Below are positions 7,383 through 16,200 of a stretch of 21,820 nt of DNA, in pieces (position 1 is the stretch's first letter; the number at the start of each line of letters is the position of its first letter). The stretch is from NCBI GenBank assembly GCA_905209765.1, contig CAJLUE010000027.1, positions 1 through 21,820 on the forward strand, read 5' to 3'. This DNA is from an uncultured Collinsella sp. (GTDB taxonomy: Bacteria; Actinomycetota; Coriobacteriia; Coriobacteriales; Coriobacteriaceae). Below the pieces are notes generated by a model, which was not told the DNA's origin, made no database searches, and saw nothing but the letters and a program-made list of their open reading frames with translations. A program made the position numbers and the translations under genes.

Positions 7383-7958
7383 ATGCCCACGTCACAAAGC
7401 CAGAAAAAAGAAGCCATCGCCCAGGCGACCGAGCAGGAGCTCGCATCGCTCGCGGGTCGCGGCGTGCGTATCGCGGGCAACGCGTGCTCGCCGATCGTAC
7501 TGGTCAAAGGCGATTTGGACGAGGCCGAGCGTTCGGGTGGCGAGCTTGCCGCCGGCCCGGATGGCGCGGCGTTGCGCAAGGCGCTTGGGGCCATCGGCTA
7601 CGCGCCCGAGGATTTTTGCGTGCTGGCAAGCGTCGCCGGCGCGGGCGATGGGGCGGTCGCGGCGGGCGAGGCCCTGACGTGCGACCTGTTCCGCGAGGCG
7701 CTGGAGACCTTGGATCCCGAGGCGGTGCTGCTGCTGGACAACAGTGCGGCCGATGTCATGCGCGAGACCTATGCCGATATGCTTGTGGCAATTGATGACT
7801 TTGACACCGCCATGCTCAAGCCCGGCCTGGTCGCCCATGTGCAGGGGCGCCGCGTGCTGGCGCTCGACGGTTTTGAGGCGGCGTTGACCGACAAGGCCGC
7901 CAAGCAGCGCATGTGGGCCTACATTAAGCAGCTGACCCCGGCGGCTGCACCGCTGTAG
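7383..7958 (+). CDS. Uncharacterised protein, probable degenerate uracil-DNA-glycosylase-like fold
   Basis: A 191-residue cytosolic protein. I see no catalytic motif. Its layout follows family 4/5-type uracil-DNA glycosylases. A strand plus loop (IVLVKGDLDEAERSGGELAAGPDGAALRKALGAIG, written here in parts as VKGDLDEAERSGGE and GPDGAALRKALGAIG) falls where GEAPG...GRPFVGPAG...LL is expected. LETLDPEAVLLLDNSAA corresponds to the 'LRPRVVVALGATAA' strand. RRVLALDGFEAAL, then KAAKQRMWAYIKQL, corresponds to the 'VLATFHPSALL...RVWEDLK' end. The GEAPG and HPS active-site motifs are both replaced, and the FeS cysteines are not preserved in the usual pattern. The ATG at 7383 is supported by TTGGAGA and by the -10 at 7349. 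It is convergent with the kinase gene, with 18 bases between the stops. The fold assignment is from memory of family pattern only. Confidence 0.7.
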   Translation: MPTSQSQKKEAIAQATEQELASLAGRGVRIAGNACSPIVLVKGDLDEAERSGGELAAGPDGAALRKALGAIGYAPEDFCVLASVAGAGDGAVAAGEALTCDLFREALETLDPEAVLLLDNSAADVMRETYADMLVAIDDFDTAMLKPGLVAHVQGRRVLALDGFEAALTDKAAKQRMWAYIKQLTPAAAPL

Positions 7959-7976
7959 CGAGGCTGGCGGCAGCCC

Positions 7977-9254
7977 CTACATCACGGCGCGCAGCTCAAA
8001 CCGGTCGCCGTTAATGCGGAACTGGCAGTTGCCGTTCATACGCTCGACGGCAAGCTTAATGCTCTTGGTGCCAAAGCCGTGCCCAGTGTGCTGAGCCACG
8101 GGCATGCCGTCGACCATGTGCGGCGCACGGCCAAACGTGTTGGAAACCAGCAATAGAAGCTGACTGTCTTCGTAGCGAAGGTCCAGGTCGACAAACCGCT
8201 TGCCTTCGGGGGCGGCGCTCGCTGCGGCGATGGCATTGTCCAGGGCGTTCGATACCACACTGAACAGATCGACATCGCTCACGTGGACGGTTTCGGGCAC
8301 GGCGGCGCGCAGGTCGGCGGTGATGCCGTGCGCGTTGATGTCCGCGGAAAGCGACGAGAGCGCAATGTTGACCGTTTCGTTGGCGCAGTAGCGGCGCACG
8401 GCGGTGCGGTCGTTGGCCTCGCAGAGCGCGTCGATGCGCTCGAGCGCCTCATCGGTGTGACCCTCTTCGATCAGGGCCGCTAGACCGCGCAGGTAGTGGC
8501 GCATGTCGTGACGGAGAACCGAGAGCTCGCGTCCGGACTGGCGCCAGGCTTCGAGCTCTTTGATGGCCGCACTGTCGCGGGTCGCGAGCATCCAGCGCTC
8601 GCGCTCGGCGATTTCCTTTGCCTCGTATTCGCGAAGGTAGACGGCAAGAAACATAAGGTAGAAGGCGCAGAGGGCGAATGCCAAAAACTCAACGGTTACC
8701 ACCGAGCCCGAGTGGAAGAGCGTGGTATAGACGTTGGTGGCGTAGTCGAAGATGTAGTAGACGAGCGGCAGGATGAGCAGAATCTCCAGCTCGGTGGGGC
8801 TTTTGATCGCCAGGCGGGGGCCAATTTCGCTTGCCCAATGCAACAAGACGGCAAAGACGCCGAGCGTGGTGATGATGCGCGCCACGTAGTACGCGACCTG
8901 CGAATCGGTGGCGGCGAATGCGGCGATGCCCACCCAGTTGCTAAACTGGCAGCTCAGGTAGGCACTGGTAACGCCCAGGATGGCGAGCAGCGGACTCAGG
9001 CGATAGCGTACGCACAGGTAGACGACAAGCGGCAGATGCACGACGAGTGGATAGGCCTGTCGGGCAAGCAGCTCACCACCGACGAGGTTGGCAATCGCAA
9101 AAGCGGTGCCGGTTACGGCGCCGACCCCCACCAGCTCGAGCGAATGGCGGCGGTTGATCTCGACACCGCACAGCGCCGCCGAGGCAAAGACGCCAAAGAG
9201 CAACGTCGTCGCATGGTGGATTGCCCAAAGTACCAGTTCTGCCGAGGAAAGCAT
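7977..9254 (-). CDS. Membrane sensor histidine kinase, Agr/GHKL type
   Basis: A 425-residue sensor kinase. The N-terminal ~205 residues form six to seven hydrophobic segments (roughly 5-30, 42-62, 68-82, 88-108, 120-140, 155-178, 185-206), then a coiled linker. The phosphoacceptor region is LRHDMRHYLRGL with His249. The GHKL ATPase part has the N-box SNALDNAI (335-342) and the G-box GHGFGTKSI (391-399). This layout is that of AgrC-like kinases, which sense peptides and phosphorylate LytTR regulators. The ATG at 9254 overlaps the TGA of the upstream response regulator (TGATG) and has GGGAG six bases upstream, so the pair is coupled. No AgrB or AgrD-like gene is nearby; the signal is unknown. 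Confidence 0.9.
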   Translation of the reverse strand: MLSSAELVLWAIHHATTLLFGVFASAALCGVEINRRHSLELVGVGAVTGTAFAIANLVGGELLARQAYPLVVHLPLVVYLCVRYRLSPLLAILGVTSAYLSCQFSNWVGIAAFAATDSQVAYYVARIITTLGVFAVLLHWASEIGPRLAIKSPTELEILLILPLVYYIFDYATNVYTTLFHSGSVVTVEFLAFALCAFYLMFLAVYLREYEAKEIAERERWMLATRDSAAIKELEAWRQSGRELSVLRHDMRHYLRGLAALIEEGHTDEALERIDALCEANDRTAVRRYCANETVNIALSSLSADINAHGITADLRAAVPETVHVSDVDLFSVVSNALDNAIAAASAAPEGKRFVDLDLRYEDSQLLLLVSNTFGRAPHMVDGMPVAQHTGHGFGTKSIKLAVERMNGNCQFRINGDRFELRAVM

Positions 9255-9976
9255 CAGCGTCTCCCGCCCTCGAACCGCACCGCAAAGTAGGCGTCTTGGA
9301 ATCCCTGCTTGCAGCTGCGCGCGAGCGGTATGCACGCGCCCGAGCGCATGACGATTTCCGTGCGATTAAAGTGGTCGATGTTGCGCAGATTGACCTGGTA
9401 GCTGCGGTGGCACTTAAAGAAGGTCGCGTTTTGGGCCAGTCGGTCCTCGATGCTGCGGAACGGCTCGAGTGCCTCGATATCGCGGCCGTCGCGCAGGTGG
9501 AAGACCACGTGCTTGTTGCGGGCCTCGGCATATTCGATATCGGATAGGCGCAGGGCATGGTAGCCAAAGGACGTCTTGATGACGAGTTCGTCGGTCGCTG
9601 CCGGACGCAGGCTCGACAGCTCGTCGAGCAGTTGCGCCACGCGCTCGTAGGTCACGGGTTTGAGCAGGTAGTCGAAGGCGCGGACCTCGTAGGACTCAAG
9701 CGCGAACTCGGGCGATGAGGTCAGAAACACCAAACGCACGGCGGTATCGGATTGGCGCAGCTCGCGGGCGGTGTCCATGCCGTTGACGAGCGGCATGATC
9801 ATGTCGAGCATGATAATGTCGGCGCGCGATGCGGCATGGCGTGCCAGCAGGTCCTCGCCGCGCGTGACGAGTGCAACATCGACCGCCGTACCCGTCTCGG
9901 TAGACCAGCGATTGATCATGCGGTGCAGGTTATCTAGAAAGGCGACGTCGTCGTCGCAGGCGATGATTTTGAGCAT
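9254..9976 (-). CDS. LytTR-family response regulator
   Basis: A 240-residue AgrA/LytR-type transcription factor. The receiver domain (about 1-120) has the acidic pocket CDDD at residues 7-10, phosphoacceptor Asp58 in IIMLDMIMP, the switch Thr in VFLTSSPEF, and the conserved Lys in FDYLLKPVTYERV. A LytTR DNA-binding domain follows (about 127-235), with typical features: DIEYAEARNKHVVFHLRDG, then FFKCHRSYQVNLRNIDHFNR. The ATG at 9976 has AAGGGGG upstream; the longer frame to 10063 is not supported by a ribosome site. It is transcribed ahead of the kinase gene and divergently from the giant surface-protein gene, which makes that gene a plausible target. Confidence 0.93.
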   Translation of the reverse strand: MLKIIACDDDVAFLDNLHRMINRWSTETGTAVDVALVTRGEDLLARHAASRADIIMLDMIMPLVNGMDTARELRQSDTAVRLVFLTSSPEFALESYEVRAFDYLLKPVTYERVAQLLDELSSLRPAATDELVIKTSFGYHALRLSDIEYAEARNKHVVFHLRDGRDIEALEPFRSIEDRLAQNATFFKCHRSYQVNLRNIDHFNRTEIVMRSGACIPLARSCKQGFQDAYFAVRFEGGRR

Positions 9977-10082
9977 ATCGGGCCCCCTTAGTACCTCGAT
10001 TTTGCCACATCGTGCACGCGCCACCCGCGGGGGTGCGTTCCATTTGCGCCCCACGGTGCGCAACTCGCGCCGAGCAGCAGGG

Positions 10083-10126
10083 TGTCAAAACATGCGGTTG
10101 CACAATACCAGGTGGATATATATGTC
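10083..10126. promoter_or_regulatory. Divergent promoter region between response regulator and surface protein
   Basis: The 239-base gap 9977-10215 holds no gene. Rightward, TTGCAC at 10098-10103 is followed by an AT-rich TATATATG tract (10117-10124) at a somewhat short or offset spacing. Leftward, a consensus TTGACA lies at 10083-10088 (minus strand) with no clear -10. GGTGCG occurs at 10032 and again at 10055, 23 bases apart, which is near the spacing of LytTR half-sites, but the match to a LytTR motif is poor. Treat as a weak call. Confidence 0.35.
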
Positions 10127-10215
10127 GATTTGAGCTGGCGGCTGGCGAGGGACCATGCCGGCCGCGCCAAGCGATATCGGACATCGCGAAAGCATAGGGG
10201 CAAGGGAGCTGAACG

Positions 10216-13200
10216 ATGAAGGAGAAGAAGATGGGGATGCGCGCTGCGTTGACGCATCTGCTGGGTATCGCAACCGTGGCATGCGCACTCGTGGCGACGC
10301 CGGCGGTGGCCAGTGCCGAGACGCAGGTGCCTGCTAATACACAAGTTCTGTCGCTTGGACAGGCAGGCAAAGAGCCCGTTAAAATCACCGAGCCTGGTTG
10401 CTATGTGCTCAGGACGAGCGAAAATCAGACCACGCCCTCCTCGGGCTACGTCATCGACGTTCCGAACGCGACTTCGTATAACCCCGTGACGATTTACATT
10501 GATGGCACAGTCTACGTGAACGGCAGTACGAACTCATTAGTTGGACAAACTCGATGGCTGTTCAACATCAAGCGGGGCAGCAATATCGAGTTCATCGGTA
10601 TCAACAATCCGTGCGTCAGCTTTCATGATAAGAATGGGGGGAACCAGTCCGTAAGCGGGTTTTTGACCGACCGATATTACGACGGTGGCTACAAAAACGC
10701 TTCGGGTGGCATCTCGGTTAGCCTAAAGCTCGGCGATGGTTCTCAGAACTTCTTCCTCTCGTACAGCAGTAGGCTCGACCAAAAGGTGCCTGCGATTTCC
10801 CTGGGCAGCGCCGAGGGTGAGCTGACCGCCAAGTTCGAAAAACTTAAGATCCAGGACTATGCTGGCAAATCGGGCGCAGTGGCGGGCAACGCCCAAGAGT
10901 ATGCCGTCCCCGTACGTCTCTTCCGTGAGGGCAGGGATACGACTGGCGGCAACACCAAGCCCTTCACGGCGACTTTTACCGACTGCGAGTTCTACGATAC
11001 GTCCGGAGACTTTAATGGTGCTGTTTCCGTCGATGGCAACAGCAGCTTCAAGATGCCCAAAGACGGAAGCGCTGTCGCAAAGTTGACAGCGACGTTCAAC
11101 AATTGCAGCTTCAGTGGCAGCAATGGGGAGAACCTGGGCGTCAGGCAGACGAACAAGAGCTACAGCTCAGTTGAAGCGTCTCGTTATTTTGCTAACTCCT
11201 CTATTCTTAATACCTATGCCGCCGCCGGCGTGATGGGCGTCACCAACGCTACGGTCAACCTCAACAGCTGCACGATGAGCAACTTCCACAGCACGCGTTC
11301 GAGCTCCGCTGACAATACTTTGACGGTCGATGCTCTTAATGTTGCTCGAAGCGCTCGCTGCAACATAAACGGCGGCGACATTTCTCGCTATGGAGCGCGC
11401 GGCAATACGTGCGTGGTGTACGCTGCTGGAACCCTTACCCTTAGCGGGTCGCCGACTATCGCGAGCTTTTGGAAGAACAGCCATGCCGGAGATACAACGA
11501 CAGGCGACGGATATACCGAGGCAGATATCGCCACAGGAACCGCCAAGAGCTTGTACATCCCTAAGAAAAAGAGCTCCGATGCCACGGCCCCTGTGTTGAA
11601 CCTTGCGTCTGGCCTCTCCGTGCGCGGAGGCGATGACCATGTTTGGATCTCGATTGAGGAGACTGCGGACAGCAATGGCGTAAAGTCGCGTGTCCTTGGC
11701 ACCTGCGAATCCAACAAGATTGAAGGCGTTGTGCCAGACGGCTCGTCCAAGAACGACGACAACTCCGACAAGTACGAGATCGTGAACCTTAACGGCGATC
11801 TCACCTTCCGCGAGACCATTCACCAGCATAAGTGGAAGGTCGAAGCTGACGGCATGGGCGTTCGTGCATCGTGCGTGGGCCCGTTCCGCAACAGTGAGTG
11901 CGAATATGGCATGGGCGAGGACGGCGAGCCCAAAAAGTACCTGAGGGCCACGTACAAGCTCTCCATGTCCAAGGCAACGAGCTCTCAGAGTACCGAGCTT
12001 GTCTATGACGGCTGCCCGGTCAAGATTGCTTTGAACAAGGACGGCGCGTGGAATCTAGAACAGATGGGCGTGACAGCTAGCGAAGAATTCGCGTGGTACC
12101 AGTGCAAGTTCCAGGCGGACGCCGAGGCATATAAAAACGGCACCAAGCTCAAGGATGCTCCGGCGGACGCTGGCTACTACTATGTCGTTACGAGCTTTAA
12201 GACCGCCTCTGGTCAGACACTCGAGGGCAAGAAGTCTTTTGAGATTTCGCAGCGTCGCTTGGTCAAGAATCAATCCTACAAGTTCACCCTTAAAGATGGC
12301 GGCAAGGGCGCGGGCAAGTATGCCTATGACGGCAAGGAACATCAGCCTGTCGTTGAAAGTGCAAAGTTCAAGAACGGTGCCGGCGAGTGGGTCGATCTCG
12401 TTGAGGGCAAGGATTACGAGCTCAGCGCTATAAGTGAATCCGGACTGAAGCAGACCGAGCCAGGGCAATACGAGTGCATTGTCATCGGTAAGGGCAACTT
12501 CACGACCGATGGCGGCACCACAAGTGTCCTGACGCTCAAATGGGAGATCGTTGACGTTTCGCGCTTTGACCTCGAGGTCGCTGGCTTCGATGGCACCTAT
12601 GATGGCAAAGAGCACGGCATTACAGTCAACGTTAAGAGTGACCCCGTTCCGGCGGATATGAAAATTGAGTACCGTGAAGACGGCGGTGATTGGACGACGG
12701 ACAAGCCGACCTATCGCAATGCGGCCGACTACACGACTTACTACCGTGTGACGGCTTCTGACTACCTGACCGTCAAGGGCAGCGCGACTGTGAAGATTTC
12801 CAAGGCCGATCAGAAGGCGCCGACTGGGCTCGTGGGTAATAATTGGACCACGTGCAGCAGCAAGGACGGCTCTATCTCGGGCGTGACCAAGGCGATGGAA
12901 TACCGTCGCGGGTCAAGCGGGAGCTATCAGAAGATAACGTCTGACGGTAAACTGACCGGGCTTACGAAGTCGGGAACGTATTACGTCCGCTTTGCCGAGG
13001 ATAACAATCACAATGCGTCTGCCGATACCGAGGTTAAGATTGAGTCGGGACCCCATGCTGTTGCCGACAATGCAGCTTGGAAGTCGAATGGCGAAGGTAG
13101 CCACGTTAAGCGCTGCAAGTACTGCAAGACGGTGCAGGAGCGCCAGCCCTGCAGGTGGGGGTACAAAATCATTACGCCTGCTACGCCTGAGGCCGATGGC

Positions 13201-16200
13201 GTTCGTCAAAAGGTCTGCAGGGTTTGCAACGGCAAATGGGATGAAGAGCCTTATACCTATGTGGACACTTACGCCCCCACCATTTATGACCTCTGGGTAG
13301 ATAAGACCTACTGCGAGAGCGTTTCATTTGACGTGATTGATGACCGTGACGAGACAGTGACGGTCACTGACAACGGCAAGGAGCTCGAGGCTGGCAAGGA
13401 CGGAAAGTACACGGTTAAGGCCGCTGAAGGCGATGCCGGTACTGAGCATGCAATCGTGGCTACGGACACTGCCGGCAATAAAGAGACCATCACAATTAAG
13501 ATGTATGCCGAGCATGCGTATGAATGGACCATCGACAAACAGCCGACGGTTACTGAGACCGGCTCCAAGCACGGGAAGTGCTCCGTGTGCGGCCATGAGT
13601 CGGGCGCGGCAGAGATTCCGGCCCTGGCTGTTAAGGGCTATTCGGGCAAATATGACGGCAAGGACCACTCTGTCGATGCTTCGGCCCTGCCCGAGGGCGC
13701 CGTCGTTGAGTACAAGGCTGCTGACAGCAGCTGGACGAGCGATGCGCCCAGCATTAGGGACGCCGGCAGTGTGACGGTCGACTATCGCGTCACGATTGAT
13801 GGCGCGGCGGTCGACGGCAAGGTGACGCTTGAGGTCAAACCGCGTGCGATAACGGTCACGGCGCTGGACGCCTCCAAGACCTACGGTGAGAACGACCCCA
13901 AGTTTACGTATGACGTCACTTCTGGCGAACTCGTTGAGGGCGAGAGCCTTCAGGGTATTGAGATTGAGCGCGATGATGACGACAGCGTGCGCGACGGCGG
14001 CTATGCTCTGCGCCTGACGCAGCCTGAGGGCGCCAACTCCAACTACAAGATTACGTTCAAGGACGGCACCTTTACGATCGGCAAGCGCGAGCTCGCCGTA
14101 ACGTGGGACACCACTACTGAGTTCACCTACGACGGCGAGAAGCACTGCCCCCAAGCGAAACTCCACAATGTCATCGAGGGTGACGATGTCTCCGCGTACG
14201 TCGACGGCGCCAAGGTCAAGGCCGGCACCTACACGGCGAAAATCACCGAGCTGACGGGCGATGACGCGGGTAACTACAAGCTTCCCGCCGAAGGCCTGAC
14301 GTGTGAGTTCTCCATCAAGAAGGCGCCCCAGGGCGCGCCGAAGGTCCAGGCCACAGCCGAGACTGTGAGTGGTAAGTCCGACGGTAAGATCACGGGTGTC
14401 GACGCTAAGATGGAGTGGCGCGCCAAGGGATCTGGCGAGTACCAGGGCGTGCCCGATGGCGTGACTGAGATTATGGATTGTGCTGTCGGCACGTACGAGG
14501 TGCGCTACCGCGCCGATAGCGATCATGATGCCTCCTCCGCCACCGAGGTTACCGTTAATGCCGGAGGCAAGCTCGTCGTGACGCTGCCATCCAAGCAGGT
14601 TGGCTATACGATTACGGCGAACCCGGGCGAGCTTGACTGGCACGGATCAACCACCCTCACGGTCGGCATCGAGAGCGGCTACTTTACTGACAACGACTCT
14701 TACGCCGTCAAGGTCAACAATGCCGTTGTGACGCCCGACGCGCGTGGCGAGTTCACCGTTCAGAACGCCGAGAGCGACCTTGTCGTCACCGTCGAGGGCG
14801 TGCGCAAGCACGAGGCCGTGAACGATGAGTGGCTTTCCGACGACAGCACGCATTGGCATAAGTGCGCCTGTGGTGACAAGATCGACGAGGCCAAGCACGA
14901 CTTTGAGTGGGTCGTCGTCAAGGCTCTCACGGCAACCGAGAAGGGATCAAAGCAACAGAAGTGCAAAGTTTGCGGTCACAAGCTGGCCGAGGTCGAGATT
15001 CCGGCTGCCGCCATCGTTGGCTACTCCGACGAGTACGACGGTGACTATCACACGGTCGACGCGACGAGGCTGCCCGAGGGCGCGACGGCCCAGTACAGCA
15101 CCGACGGCAAAAACTGGTCCCCCGAGGCCCCCAAGATCCGCGACGTTGGCACGCTGACCGTTGCTTACAAGGTGACGATTGACGGTGCGACTGCCGAGGG
15201 CGAGGTTGCGCTCGAGGTCAAGCCGCGCGCGATCACGGTTGCGGCCGACAACTCCTCCAAGATGTACGGCGAGGCCGACCCCGTGTTTACGTGGGCGATT
15301 ACATCTGGCGAGCTTGTCGAGGGCGAGAGCCTTGATGGCATCGAGATCGAGCGCGAAGATAACGACAACGTGCGCGACGGCGGCTATGCTCTGCGCCTGA
15401 CGCAGGCCAAGGGCGCTAACCCCAACTACAACATCACGCTGGTTGACGGCGTGTTCACCATCAACCAGCGCGTGCTCACTGTGAAGTGGGGTACCAGCGA
15501 GTTTGTTTACGACGGTAAGGAGCACTGCCCCGAGGCGACGCTCGGCAACGTCATCGGCAAGGATGACCTTGGTGCGACCGTCGAGGGCTCCCAGGTCGAG
15601 GCCGGCGATTCGTACCAAGCGAACCTCACCGCACTGACGGGCAAGGCCGCGGGCAACTACGCGCTTCCGACCGAGGGTCTTATGTGCGACTTCTCCATCA
15701 AGAACGCCGCGCAGGGCGTGCCGGTGGTCCAGGCTGCGGCCGAGACCGTGAGTGGCAAGCGTGACGGCAAGATCACGGGTGTCGACGCGACGATGGAGTG
15801 GCGCGCCAAGGGTGCCGCCGAGTATCAGGCGGTGGGCGAGGGCGTGACCGAGCTTACGGGTCTTGCCGCCGGCACGTATGAGGTGCGCTACCAGGCCAAG
15901 GCCAACTACGACGCTTCTTTTGCCACCGAGGTTACCGTGGCGGCCGGTCCCAAGCTGGTAGTGACGCTGCCGAGCAATCAGGTGGGCTACGCGCTCACCG
16001 CGACGGCAACCGAGCTCGACTGGCACGGCGCCGCAACGCTCACCATGAGCATCGACAGCGTGTATTTTGCGGGTAAGGACTACGCCGTCAAGGTCAACGG
16101 CACGTCCGTTAAGCTTTCCGCCAAGGGCACCTATGAGCTCAAGGATGTCGAGGGCGACGTGAATGTGACGGTCGAGGGTATCCTCAAGCACGAGCCCGAC

